Shown: positions 16,431-24,806 of the stretch, one piece after another
How positions within the stretch are numbered: the first letter of the stretch is position 1
How the letters are laid out: the number at the start of each line of letters is the position of its first letter
Assembly (NCBI RefSeq): GCF_003600155.1
Contig: NZ_QWLD01000048.1
Coordinates: forward strand, 1 to 64,000
Origin: Nesterenkonia muleiensis
GTDB lineage: Bacteria; Actinomycetota; Actinomycetes; Actinomycetales; Micrococcaceae
Length of the DNA: 64,000 bases
Direction of reading: 5' to 3'
The notes under the pieces: generated by a model
What the model was told of the DNA's origin: nothing
Database searches by the model: none
Seen by the model: only the letters and a program-made list of their open reading frames with translations
Program-made: the position numbers and the translations under genes

Positions 16431-17213
16431 GTGAGAATCATTGGTGCCGGGACCCGCGAGGGTTTCGAGTACACCGTCAGAGAGACGTTCTGGACTGTGC
16501 CGAACGTCATCACGGTTCTGCGGTTCCTGCTGGTTCCGGTGTTTGTGCACTTCGTGAGTCAGGTCGAGTACATGACGGCGTTCTGGGTGCTGGTCGCACT
16601 GGCCGCCACCGACTGGATCGACGGGTTCATCGCCCGGTTCTTCGACCAGATGTCCACTGTAGGCCGTTGGCTCGACCCGTTGGCCGACCGGCTGGCTATG
16701 GTGATTGTGACCCTGACCCTGGTCTACTTCGAGATTGCCCCGGAATGGCTGATCTGGGCGATCCTCATTCCGGATTTGGTGCTTTTTGCGAACTCTGCCC
16801 TGCTGTTCGCCGGAAGCCCGCATCTTCCCGTCTCCGGAATGGGGAAGGTGCGCACCGCCTGCCTGATGATCAGCCTGCCGATGCTGCTGCTGGCTGAGCT
16901 GCCGGAGTTCTCCGGATGGCTCGGCGGGCTCTTCCCGCTGGTCGCCGACTCCCTGCTGGTTGCCGGGGCAGTCATGCATGTCATCGCCTCCATCGACTAC
17001 TTCATCCAGGCCCATGCCAAGTTCCGCCGGTTGCGCACAGCCGGCATCAATACCTGGCGCCGCAGCAGCTGGGCGAAGCTTGGGGTGCGTGTGTCTCCGC
17101 GCGATCCGTTGCTGTACCCGGACCAAGAAGGCCGGGCACCCGCAGCGTCGGCGGCCCCTGAGCAGCCGCAGGACAGCGCGGAGCGGCAGGGAGGACGCAG
17201 CGTCAGTGAGTGA
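16431..17213 (+). CDS. CDP-alcohol phosphatidyltransferase (PgsA-like)
   Basis: Integral membrane enzyme that transfers a phosphatidyl group from CDP-diacylglycerol to an alcohol such as glycerol 3-phosphate or an inositol phosphate. The family signature D-G-x2-A-R-x8-G-x3-D-x3-D is complete in DGFIARFFDQMSTVGRWLD followed by PLADR (residues ~64-86). Several hydrophobic spans follow. The C-terminal ~50 residues are basic, then rich in Ala and Gln, and probably cytosolic. The start is GTG 16431. Its end overlaps the glycosyltransferase start by 8 nt, suggesting the pair builds one glycolipid or polar lipid. The acceptor cannot be read from the sequence. Confidence 0.85.
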   Translation: MRIIGAGTREGFEYTVRETFWTVPNVITVLRFLLVPVFVHFVSQVEYMTAFWVLVALAATDWIDGFIARFFDQMSTVGRWLDPLADRLAMVIVTLTLVYFEIAPEWLIWAILIPDLVLFANSALLFAGSPHLPVSGMGKVRTACLMISLPMLLLAELPEFSGWLGGLFPLVADSLLVAGAVMHVIASIDYFIQAHAKFRRLRTAGINTWRRSSWAKLGVRVSPRDPLLYPDQEGRAPAASAAPEQPQDSAERQGGRSVSE

Positions 17214-18402
17214 CCGTCCACCCCTGAGGATACTCATCGCCGCTGATACCTACCCTCCTGATATCAACGGCGCTGCTGTGTTCGGCCACCGGCTGGCCAA
17301 GCATATGGCCGCCCGCGGCCATCAGGTGCATATTGCCGCGGCCAGGACCGGCCCCGGGCCGGATACGGTGGAGCAGCGCGACGAGGCGACAGTCCACCGG
17401 TTCCGGTCCTTCAAAGCGCCCACTCACGAGTACTACCGTCTGTGCCTGCCTTGGCTGGTGGAGCCTGCCATGCACCGGCTGGTGCAGACAATCCAGCCCG
17501 ATGTGGTCCACGTGCAGTGCCACTACATGATCGGCAAGGCAGCGATTCTCGCCGCCGAGGCTGCCCGGGTGCGCACCGTGGCGACCAACCACTTCATGCC
17601 CGAGAACTTGGACCCTTTCCTGCCGTTCCCCCAGTGGTTCAAACGGATTGTGGCCAAGAACTCCTGGAAAGACATGAGACGGCTCATGGGCAAAGCAGCC
17701 GTGGTGACCACCCCCACCCCGCTGGCGGCCGAGACGATGCGGGTCAAAGGCGGGTTCGACCATGTGCTGCCGCTGTCCAACGGGATCGATGTGGACTACT
17801 ACAGTCTCCGGCCCGGCGAGAGGATCCCGAAGCGGGACAGGCCGACGGTGCTGTTCGTGGGACGGCTCGCGGTGGAGAAGAACGTGGATGTGCTGCTGGA
17901 GGCAGTGGCCAAGACTGACCCGTCTCTAGAGATCACTGCGGAGATCGTCGGTGACGGTGAACAGCGCGACGCGCTGCGCGAGCAGGCTGCCGCGCTCGGC
18001 ATCCAGGAGCGGGTGGTCTTCCGAGGCTTCCTGGACGAGGCCCCTCTGCGTGAGGCCTACATCGCAGCAGATGTCTTCTGCCAACCCGGCACCGCGGAGC
18101 TGCAGTCATTGGTCTCGCTGGAGGCGATGAGCGCGGCCAATCCGGTGGTGCTGGCTGATGCACTGGCCTTGCCGCACCTGGTGGCCGAGGGGGAGAACGG
18201 CTATCTGTTCGAGCCGTTCAACAGCGACCAGCTGGCGCAGCAGCTCAACCGAGTCTTCCGCAAGACGCCGCAGCAGAGGGCGGCAATGGGCGCGCTGAGC
18301 CGCGAGAAGGCCGGCCAGCACGCCATCGGCAAGACCATGGCAGCGTATGAGGCGCTCTACTACGGCTCTGATTGGGTCGACACCTACCAGTTCGAGTACT
18401 AG
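17206..18402 (+). CDS. Glycosyltransferase, GT4 family (GT-B fold)
   Basis: A 398-residue cytosolic or membrane-associated transferase. The N-terminal domain shows LRILIAADTYPPDINGAAVF and the donor domain shows VLFVGRLAVEKNVDVLLEAV near residue 215, typical of GT4 enzymes such as mannosyltransferases. The E-x7-E-like segment in GTAELQSLVSLEAM near residue 298 marks the nucleotide-sugar site. GTG 17206, with GGGAGG 11 nt upstream, overlaps the upstream CDP-alcohol phosphatidyltransferase gene; a lipid acceptor made by that enzyme is a reasonable inference. Its stop TAG overlaps the stop of the opposite glycosyltransferase within one CTAG. Confidence 0.88.
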   Translation: MSDRPPLRILIAADTYPPDINGAAVFGHRLAKHMAARGHQVHIAAARTGPGPDTVEQRDEATVHRFRSFKAPTHEYYRLCLPWLVEPAMHRLVQTIQPDVVHVQCHYMIGKAAILAAEAARVRTVATNHFMPENLDPFLPFPQWFKRIVAKNSWKDMRRLMGKAAVVTTPTPLAAETMRVKGGFDHVLPLSNGIDVDYYSLRPGERIPKRDRPTVLFVGRLAVEKNVDVLLEAVAKTDPSLEITAEIVGDGEQRDALREQAAALGIQERVVFRGFLDEAPLREAYIAADVFCQPGTAELQSLVSLEAMSAANPVVLADALALPHLVAEGENGYLFEPFNSDQLAQQLNRVFRKTPQQRAAMGALSREKAGQHAIGKTMAAYEALYYGSDWVDTYQFEY

Positions 18403-19493
18403 GGCGCGGCCGGCTGTGCCAGCTGCGTGGCTAGTGCGATGAGCCGGTCGGCGGACGCCGCCCAGGAATAGTCCTGGCTGCGCTCTCTGGCCGCACGGCT
18501 GGCCGCAGCAAAGGTGCGGGGGTCCTCCAGAGCGTGTACGGCGGCAGCGAAGGCCGCGTCGTCGTCCCTCACTACCTGCGCTCCGTAGTGGTTTCTGGCG
18601 TTCCCGGTCACCTCGGTGAAGATCGGCAGGTTGGAGGTGATCACCGGTGTACCGTGGCTGAGCGCCTCCACCACCGGCAGGCAGAACCCCTCGGCCCGGG
18701 ACCGGGTGACCAGGGCTGTGGCCCGCCGCAGCAGCTGGTGGTAGTCGGCCTCAGCGATTCCGTCGTGGAAGACCAGTTGGCCGGGCCGTTCTGCCAGCGC
18801 GCTCAGCTGTGCCCGCTGCGCAGGGCTGACGGGAGAACACAGGTGCAGCCGGTAGCAGGGAAGCCGGTTCAGGCCGGCAATGAGTGCAGGAACGTTCTTG
18901 TACCCCATGAAGGACCCCATGTAGACCAGGTCTCTCTCCGGGCGCTGATCCGGATCCCGCGGGGTCTGCACCGGTGGGGGAGCATTGGGGATCAGGTGCA
19001 CCGGGCGAGCCGTCAGCCGGTGCTGGGCGATCAGCTGCGCTGTGGTCTCTGAGACAGTGGCCACCGCATCGGCTCGGTTCAGCGTCAACCGCTGCGGGGC
19101 ATAGCTGACGTGGTAGAGCCGCCAGCCCAGCCGGACTGGGCCGGGAAGGTTCCCAGGGGGTGTGCGGTGTTGGTAGTAGATGAGGTCGTGCAGGGTCAGG
19201 ATCAGCCGGTAGCGCCGCCCTAAGCTGCCCATGGTCTGCATGGGTGAGAACACCACATCGGGGCGGTGGGGGTTGATCTGCCGGGCGACGAAGGGTTCGC
19301 GCGCCGAGGTGGGTGAGCTGATGCGCAGATGGGGAAGATCCGGCAGCAGAGCCAACTGATCAGGATCGTGGATCAGCATGGTGACCTCTGTTCGCTCGGC
19401 CGCGGTCTGCGTCAGTGAGGCGGTGTAGCGGGAGATGCCGTCGTGCACACGCGTGCGGACATACCGGCAGTCGATGAAGAGCCTCATAGCCAT
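18399..19493 (-). CDS. Glycosyltransferase, GT4-like
   Basis: A 364-residue GT-B enzyme. The start MAMRLFIDCRYVRTRVHDGI shows the usual nucleotide-sugar transferase beginning. The donor domain has DLVYMGSFMGYKNVPALIAG near residue 203 and the E-x7-E motif in RAEGFCLPVVEAL near residue 285. LHDLIYYQHRTPPG near residue 110 resembles proteins found in a conserved actinobacterial cluster with an MDR dehydrogenase and a PTPS homologue, which are divergently encoded 52 nt away here. ATG 19493 is chosen; a second Met two codons later is equally possible. Acceptor and sugar are unknown. Confidence 0.85.
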   Translation of the reverse strand: MAMRLFIDCRYVRTRVHDGISRYTASLTQTAAERTEVTMLIHDPDQLALLPDLPHLRISSPTSAREPFVARQINPHRPDVVFSPMQTMGSLGRRYRLILTLHDLIYYQHRTPPGNLPGPVRLGWRLYHVSYAPQRLTLNRADAVATVSETTAQLIAQHRLTARPVHLIPNAPPPVQTPRDPDQRPERDLVYMGSFMGYKNVPALIAGLNRLPCYRLHLCSPVSPAQRAQLSALAERPGQLVFHDGIAEADYHQLLRRATALVTRSRAEGFCLPVVEALSHGTPVITSNLPIFTEVTGNARNHYGAQVVRDDDAAFAAAVHALEDPRTFAAASRAARERSQDYSWAASADRLIALATQLAQPAAP

Positions 19494-19545
19494 AAGTCTC
19501 GCATTCGTAGAATTCTTATGGCCTGACATGGGACGATGAACTGTG

Positions 19546-20559
19546 ATGACGTCACCGAACCCCATCGCGCGCGAGCTTTGGATCGACGCTGCCTTCTCCG
19601 CCCGGGTGCGCCGGAGGGCAGTGCCCGAACCCGGGCCCGGCGAGGTGCTGCTGGAGACTGAGATCTCCGGCATCTCCCCCGGCACGGAGTCTCTAGTCTA
19701 CCGGGGAGAGGTTCCGGCGGCGGTGGCACCGCTGATGGCCGCCCCGCACCAGCTCGGCAGCCTGCCCTATCCGGTCTCCCACGGATACCTCAATGTCGCA
19801 GTGGTGCGCCAGGGGCCGCCGGAGCTGGTCGGACGGCGCGTCTTCACCCTGGGTGGGCACCGCAGCCACCTCGTCGTCCCCGTCTCTGCCTGCCATCGGC
19901 TGCCCGAGGACATGCCGAGCCAGCGTGCACTGCTGACCGGGATCGCCGAGGTCGGGCTCAACGCGGTCTGGGAGGCCCAGGCCACCCTCGGCGACCGGGT
20001 GGCAGTGGTCGGTGCCGGGCTGGTCGGACTGAGCACCGCGCTGCTGCTCTCCGGTCTGAGCCCCAGCAGGTTGCAGGTGGTCGAACTCGATGCCGCCCGC
20101 CGAGCCTATGCCGCTGAGCTCGGTCTTGAGGCGGTGGCTCCTGGGCAGGCTGCAGGGGACAACGATGCGGTGTTCCACACCTCCGCGACCGAATCGGGAC
20201 TTTCGCGGGCACTGGAGATCACCGGCGACGACGGCGCACTGATTGAGATGTCCTGGTACGGCAGCAATGCGCCCTCTGTTCCGCTCGGTGCGGATTTCCA
20301 TGCCCGCAGGCTCAAGGTGCTGGCCTCTCAGGTCGGCGAGGTGGCCGGGCCCAAACGGCTGCGCCGCACCCGGAAGCAGCGCCTTGCCTGTGCGCTGAGC
20401 ATGCTGGATGCCAGGTTCGACGCTCTGGTGACCGGGTCCTCGCCTCTGGAGGAGCTTCCGGGGGTGCTGGATGCTTTCGCGCATGGGGCAGACTGGACCC
20501 GTGATGAGTTGCTGCATGTGGTGACCTATCGCCCCACCGATACCCAAGGAGAGCCATGA
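19546..20559 (+). CDS. MDR-superfamily (zinc-type alcohol dehydrogenase-like) oxidoreductase
   Basis: A 337-residue medium-chain dehydrogenase/reductase-like protein. The GroES-like N-terminus has PEPGPGEVLLETEISGISPG, but the catalytic-zinc Cys and the four structural Cys of true alcohol dehydrogenases are missing. The Rossmann domain has VAVVGAGLVGLSTALLLSG near residue 145. Homologues in Actinobacteria are named zinc-binding alcohol dehydrogenase, yet zinc binding is doubtful here. The stop overlaps the PTPS-like gene by 4 nt (ATGA), so the two are translated together. Its partner set, PTPS-like protein plus glycosyltransferase, recurs in Actinobacteria and has no established function known to me. 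Confidence 0.78.
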   Translation: MTSPNPIARELWIDAAFSARVRRRAVPEPGPGEVLLETEISGISPGTESLVYRGEVPAAVAPLMAAPHQLGSLPYPVSHGYLNVAVVRQGPPELVGRRVFTLGGHRSHLVVPVSACHRLPEDMPSQRALLTGIAEVGLNAVWEAQATLGDRVAVVGAGLVGLSTALLLSGLSPSRLQVVELDAARRAYAAELGLEAVAPGQAAGDNDAVFHTSATESGLSRALEITGDDGALIEMSWYGSNAPSVPLGADFHARRLKVLASQVGEVAGPKRLRRTRKQRLACALSMLDARFDALVTGSSPLEELPGVLDAFAHGADWTRDELLHVVTYRPTDTQGEP

Positions 20560-20960
20560 TGTTCCAGCAGACGCCCATCTTCCGGGTCAGTGTTGACGAT
20601 CACGTGATGATTGCGCACTCGCTTCCCGGGGAGTTCTTCGGCCCGGCACAGCAGCTCCACGGTGCCACCCTGGCCATCACCGCCACCTTTGAGCGCGTAG
20701 GGCTCGATGAACATGGTGTGGTGATCGACATCGGACTGGCCTCCGAACTGCTCTCCACGGTGCTGGACCGGTTTCGGTACCAAAACCTGGATGAGCACCC
20801 GGACTTTTTGGAGAAGATCTCCACCACAGAGGTGGTCTGCCACTATGTGATCACTCAACTGGCTCAAACACTGCCGGCCGGTCACGGGCTGCGTGGCTTG
20901 GAGGTTTCCGCTGATGAGCACCCCCGGGCGCGTGCTTCAGCGAGGGTTGAGCTCGGCTGA
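20556..20960 (+). CDS. 6-pyruvoyl-tetrahydropterin synthase / QueD-like protein, divergent
   Basis: A 134-residue T-fold protein. IAHSLPGEFFGP near residue 18 holds the first zinc His, and QQLHGATLAITATFE near residue 32 corresponds to the canonical HGH segment, but its second His is Ala (HGA). Canonical enzymes use both as zinc ligands, so catalysis or metal binding may differ. NLDEHPDF and TTEVVCHYVI, near residues 78 and 90, match PTPS segments. The start codon overlaps the MDR gene stop. Classical roles are pterin or queuosine-precursor synthesis, but no other queuosine gene is near; with an MDR enzyme and glycosyltransferases a modified or glycosylated product is a guess. Confidence 0.75.
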   Translation: MMFQQTPIFRVSVDDHVMIAHSLPGEFFGPAQQLHGATLAITATFERVGLDEHGVVIDIGLASELLSTVLDRFRYQNLDEHPDFLEKISTTEVVCHYVITQLAQTLPAGHGLRGLEVSADEHPRARASARVELG

Positions 20961-21112
20961 TGCGCAGCCCGGGCATGATGCTCTCAGCAGCGCAGAGGAG
21001 ACCGGCCGGTGGAATAACTCCGCGCTGTGCCGAATCCCGCAGCGTCGCAGCCCAGGTTTTCCCGACCTCAGATAGGATGGAGCGGCTGCCGATGCGATGC
21101 AGAGGCGGCCGG

Positions 21113-21186
21113 GGGGAGTTAGCTCAGTTGGTTAGAGCAGACGACTCATAATCGTTTGGTCGCGGGTTCAAGTCCCGCACTCCCTA
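21113..21186 (+). tRNA. tRNA-Met (CAT), elongator type
   Basis: Acceptor GGGGAGT (21113-21119) pairs with ACTCCCT (21179-21185) with one wobble. The D arm is GCTCAGTTGGTTAGAGC. The anticodon stem/loop GACGA-CTCATAA-TCGTT has anticodon CAT at 21147-21149, and the T arm is GCGGG-TTCAAGT-CCCGC. The D and anticodon arms resemble elongator Met tRNAs of Actinobacteria rather than initiator; tRNA-Ile2 is less likely. A -10-like TAGGAT lies at 21073-21078, 35 nt upstream. Confidence 0.93.
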
Positions 21187-21200
21187 CTCTGAGGTTCTGG

Positions 21201-22406
21201 TCAGGGCCGTTTCGTCCGGGTGAATGCGGACATGCCGGTAATGTCGCGGCCGACAATCAGTGCCTGCATGGAGTCGGTGCCTTCGTAGGTGGAGACCACT
21301 TCCATGTCCGTCAGGTGGCGGGCGATGTGGTTCTCCAGCAGCAGTCCGTTGCCGGCAAGCATGTCACGTGCTGTTCTGCACATCTCCAGGGCCTTGCGCG
21401 AGGTGGTCATCTTCACCAACGAGGCCATCGCGGTGGTCAGCTCTTCGCGCTCCTGCAGCTCAGCCATACGAGTGCACATCAGCTGCATCGCTGTCAGGTC
21501 AGAGAGCATGGTGGCAAGCTTCTCCTGCACCAGTTGGTAGCTGCCGATGGGGCCGCCGAACTGTTCACGGAACAGTGCGTATTTGGCAGCGATCTCGAAA
21601 GCTGCCATACCATGGCCCACCGCTTCCCAGGAGGCGCCGCCGCGTGTGGCGCGCAGCACACGGTTCACCCCGGAGAAGGATTCGCAGTGTTCCAGCCGAT
21701 TCTCCTCGCCAAGCCGCAGGTTGTCGATGACGATGTCGGCCTGGTTGATGGCCCGTTTCCCGACCTTGCCGGTGATCACCGTGGGGGAGTAGCCGCCGGG
21801 GTAGGTGCCGTCCTGCCGCTTCTCCACCACGAAGGCTTTGACGTCTCCGTCGGCCTCGTCCCGGGCGAAGAGCACGATGACGTCTGCGGCGTGTCCGTTG
21901 CCGATCCAACGCTTGTGGCCGTTGAGCACCCAGCCGCCTGTCTCGCGCCGAGCCGAAGTCTCCAGGGACACCGAGTCAGATCCGTGCGTGGGCTCGGTCA
22001 GGGCGAATGCGCCGGTCTTCTCGATCGCGGCCAGAGCCGGCAGCCACCGTTGGCGCTGTTCCTCGTTGCCGAGCATGTAGATCGACCCCATGCACAGGTT
22101 GGAGTGCACACCCAGGAATGTATTGACCGATCCGTCAATACGGCCCATCTCCCGGGCAACCAGTCCGGCCTCCTGGCGGGACAGGCCGGGACATCCGTAG
22201 CCGGGGATGAAGGTGCCGATGATGCCCAGTTCGGCCAAGCCCGGCAGGACTGCCTCAGGGAACCGGGCCTTCTCCCAGGCCTCGTTGATGATCGGCTCCA
22301 CATGGGTGCGGCCGAAATCACGGACCCGGTCGCGCAGGGCACGGGCAGCATCGGAGAGATCGTTGTCCAGCAGGAAGTAGTCGGGGTCCTCGATCATATG
22401 GGTCAT
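21201..22406 (-). CDS. Acyl-CoA dehydrogenase (glutaryl-CoA dehydrogenase/ACX4-like)
   Basis: A 401-residue FAD enzyme that introduces a 2,3-double bond into an acyl-CoA. FALTEPTHGSDS near residue 135 is the flavin/substrate loop, and VVSTYEGTDSMQALIVGRDI near residue 370 holds the catalytic Glu of the GCDH/ACX4 group. At the position of the glutarate-binding Arg-Ser of human GCDH (YRSAMSV) this protein has VNTFLGV, as in short-chain plant ACX4, so a glutaryl substrate is doubtful. Last gene of the leftward monooxygenase cluster, 81 nt after the CoA transferase. The substrate is likely a short or medium acyl-CoA. Confidence 0.88.
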   Translation of the reverse strand: MTHMIEDPDYFLLDNDLSDAARALRDRVRDFGRTHVEPIINEAWEKARFPEAVLPGLAELGIIGTFIPGYGCPGLSRQEAGLVAREMGRIDGSVNTFLGVHSNLCMGSIYMLGNEEQRQRWLPALAAIEKTGAFALTEPTHGSDSVSLETSARRETGGWVLNGHKRWIGNGHAADVIVLFARDEADGDVKAFVVEKRQDGTYPGGYSPTVITGKVGKRAINQADIVIDNLRLGEENRLEHCESFSGVNRVLRATRGGASWEAVGHGMAAFEIAAKYALFREQFGGPIGSYQLVQEKLATMLSDLTAMQLMCTRMAELQEREELTTAMASLVKMTTSRKALEMCRTARDMLAGNGLLLENHIARHLTDMEVVSTYEGTDSMQALIVGRDITGMSAFTRTKRP

Positions 22407-22487
22407 GGCGCTGTCTTTCGGATGAGATATCGGTTGGTTCTGCGGGGCTGACGCCCGTCTCGAGCCACGAGTTCGGCTCTACGAAGG

Positions 22488-23708
22488 TCAATGCGGGAGA
22501 TGCTCAAGAGCGCGCTCGGCAGCAGTTTGCACAGGCTCCTGGTCCAGCCAGGCCAGCACGTCCTCGTGATCGGCGCCCAGCAGCGGAGGGGCCTTGTCGT
22601 AGCGGGCAGGGGTTCGGCTGAAGCTCACCGGATGCTTGATGGCCGGCACCGAGGTGGTGCCGGAGCCGGCCTCGACCACCGGTTTGAGTCCAAGGCTTTG
22701 GGCGAACTGGATGCCCTCGTCGATACGCAGGATCGGTGAGCAGGGTATGCCAGCCTCCTGGAGCAGCCCGAACCACTCGTCGGCAGTGCGCGATGAGAGT
22801 GCCCGGACCAGCAGCCTGCGCAGCTCTCCTCTGTTCTCGTTGCGGTCAGCCATGGTCTGGAACCGGGAGTCCTCTGACAGCTCGGGTGCGCCCAGGCAGG
22901 TGACCAGCCGGGTGAACTGGCGGTCGTTGCCGCAGCAGATGATGATGTTCCGGTCTGCTGCGGGGAATGGACCGTAGGGATAGAGGCTGGGGTGATCGTT
23001 GCCCATCCGTGAGGGAACGTTGCCTGCTGCGGCGAAGCCTCCGGTCTGGTTGACCAGGCCCGAGAGAGCCGAGGACAGCAGATCCAGCTCAAGATGCTGA
23101 CCCTGTCCCGACCGGTCGCGTTCGTAAAGTGCTCCTAGGATGCCCACTGCAGCGTGCAGACCGGTCATCACGTCGAATATGGCAACACCGGCTCGCTGGG
23201 GTTCGCCGTCGGGCTCTCCAGTGATGGACATGGCACCGGAGACCGCTTGGGCCAGCAGATCATAGCCCGGCATCGTCCTGCCCTCAGCGGTCCCGAAGCC
23301 GGTGATGCTGGCGTGGACGATCTGCGGCCACCGAAGTCCGACGCTCTGGGGGTCCAGCCCGAAACGGTCCAGGCTGCCCGGTTTGAAGTTCTCCACGAAG
23401 ACATCTGCCCGGTCGATCACCCGGTAGGCGGTCTCCAGATCGGACTCGTCGTTGAGGTCGAGCACTATGGAGCTCTTGTTCCGGTTCACCGACTGGTAGT
23501 AGGTGCTCACCCCGTCACGGTGCGGGGGGAGCCACTGACGCGTGTCATCACCTCCGGGCCCTTCAATCTTGATCACGGTGGCCCCCATGTCCGCCAGCAG
23601 CATGGTGCAGTACGGGCCAGCGAGCACCCGTGAGAGATCTGCCACCACGACCCCCTCCAAAGGGCGGCTCGCTGCGGTGTGGCTGTGTGTGGGGTTGGGT
23701 ATGGTCAT
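22488..23708 (-). CDS. Family III CoA transferase (CaiB/BaiF)
   Basis: A 406-residue transferase that moves CoA between acids, activating a carboxylate to its thioester. The N-terminus LEGVVVADLSRVLAGPYCTM is typical, as are VENFKPGSLDRFGL near residue 108 and GYDLLAQAVSGAMSITGEPD near residue 150, whose Asp is the expected catalytic acyl carrier. It is encoded between the 3-hydroxyacyl-CoA dehydrogenase and the acyl-CoA dehydrogenase, so it probably activates the acid released by the aldehyde dehydrogenase of the same cluster. The 186-nt gap to the upstream gene leaves room for an internal promoter. Confidence 0.9.
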   Translation of the reverse strand: MTIPNPTHSHTAASRPLEGVVVADLSRVLAGPYCTMLLADMGATVIKIEGPGGDDTRQWLPPHRDGVSTYYQSVNRNKSSIVLDLNDESDLETAYRVIDRADVFVENFKPGSLDRFGLDPQSVGLRWPQIVHASITGFGTAEGRTMPGYDLLAQAVSGAMSITGEPDGEPQRAGVAIFDVMTGLHAAVGILGALYERDRSGQGQHLELDLLSSALSGLVNQTGGFAAAGNVPSRMGNDHPSLYPYGPFPAADRNIIICCGNDRQFTRLVTCLGAPELSEDSRFQTMADRNENRGELRRLLVRALSSRTADEWFGLLQEAGIPCSPILRIDEGIQFAQSLGLKPVVEAGSGTTSVPAIKHPVSFSRTPARYDKAPPLLGADHEDVLAWLDQEPVQTAAERALEHLPH

Positions 23709-23894
23709 CGTCTTCCTTCGTCGGTCTGAGCTGGCTGGTCAGAGACCGGCCCCATGCGGTCGCTCGCAAGCGCCAGTGGCAGGCGAGTGCCTCTTACCAA
23801 ACCACGCGCATTCTGAGCGGTCCAATACTTCTTGTCGCCTCGTTATTGCGGCCCGGGCACCAATCGCCTGCGAGGGAAGACAGGCGTTGTCAGC

Positions 23895-24806
23895 TCACGT
23901 GCTGTAGGTGTACCAGCCCTCGCCCGTCTTCCGCCCATATTTGCCCTTCTCATACAAGCGTGTGACGGACTCAGCAGGCAGGCTGCCGGGGTCGCCGGTC
24001 TGCTCGTATTCGGCCATACGGATCAGATAGACCACGTCAATGCCCACCAGATCCATCAGCTCGAAGGGCCCCATCGGGTGCCTCAGCGCGGTGCGGGCCG
24101 CTCGGTCGATGTCTTCAACATCGGCAATGCCCTCATCGTGCAGACTCAGGGCCTCACGCCGAATGGCGTTGAGAAGGCGGTTCGCCACGAATCCTGGGAT
24201 CTCTCGCCGCAGCCGCACCACCGACTTGCCGAATGCTTCTGCCAGGGCGGTGACAGTATCCACCGTCTCTGCCGACGTCTCCGGATGGGGTACGACCTCA
24301 ACACACTCCATGATCAGTGCGGGATTGAAGAAGTGCATGTTGCACACCTTCTCCGGACGACCGGTGGCATCTGCGATGCGGGAAGAGACGATGTTGGAGG
24401 AGTTGGTGACCAAGACAGTGCGTTCCGGCGCCACCGCGTCCAGGCTGGTGAAGAGGCTTCGCTTCACCGCGAGGTCCTCTACCGCGGCCTCGATCACGAG
24501 GTCCGTGCTGGCCACCGCCGCGTCCCGGTCGGTGGTGAAGGTCAGCCGATTCTTCGCCGCGGTCACATCGCCGCCGTCCCGGCGTCCCTTCTCCACATCC
24601 CGATCGACCCTCTTCCACAGCTGGTCCTTGGCGAGCTCCAAGGGATCCTGGGCGATGTCCACCAGGGCCGTCTCGAATCCGGCCAGGGCGGAGACCATCG
24701 CGATCTGCGATCCCATAGTGCCTGAGCCGATCACTGTGACGTGGCGAACGTTCGTCAACGACGCCGCCCCGTGGGCGGCTCCTGCGCTGTTTTCGGAACC
24801 GCTCAT
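23895..24806 (-). CDS. 3-Hydroxyacyl-CoA dehydrogenase
   Basis: NAD-dependent oxidation of 3-hydroxyacyl-CoA to 3-oxoacyl-CoA. About 303 residues, the single-domain length of 3-hydroxybutyryl-CoA dehydrogenases. The N-terminal Rossmann motif is VIGSGTMGSQIA near residue 25. LVTNSSNIVSSRIADATG precedes NMHFFNPALIMECVEV, containing the catalytic His, near residue 150, and PGFVANRLLNAIRREALSL begins the C-terminal helical domain. An N-terminal extension of about 20 residues rich in Ser, Gly and Ala is unusual, so a later start is possible. Its start overlaps the aldehyde dehydrogenase stop by 4 nt (ATGA), showing operon membership. Confidence 0.92.
   Translation of the reverse strand: MSGSENSAGAAHGAASLTNVRHVTVIGSGTMGSQIAMVSALAGFETALVDIAQDPLELAKDQLWKRVDRDVEKGRRDGGDVTAAKNRLTFTTDRDAAVASTDLVIEAAVEDLAVKRSLFTSLDAVAPERTVLVTNSSNIVSSRIADATGRPEKVCNMHFFNPALIMECVEVVPHPETSAETVDTVTALAEAFGKSVVRLRREIPGFVANRLLNAIRREALSLHDEGIADVEDIDRAARTALRHPMGPFELMDLVGIDVVYLIRMAEYEQTGDPGSLPAESVTRLYEKGKYGRKTGEGWYTYST

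Noticed and set aside
20556-20960. Naming the PTPS-like gene queD
   Set aside because: The zinc motif is altered and no queuosine gene is adjacent.
21156-22451. Long plus-strand ORF opposite the acyl-CoA dehydrogenase gene
   Set aside because: Its His/Gly/Gln-rich translation is a typical antisense shadow of a GC-rich gene; the opposite strand encodes a full acyl-CoA dehydrogenase.
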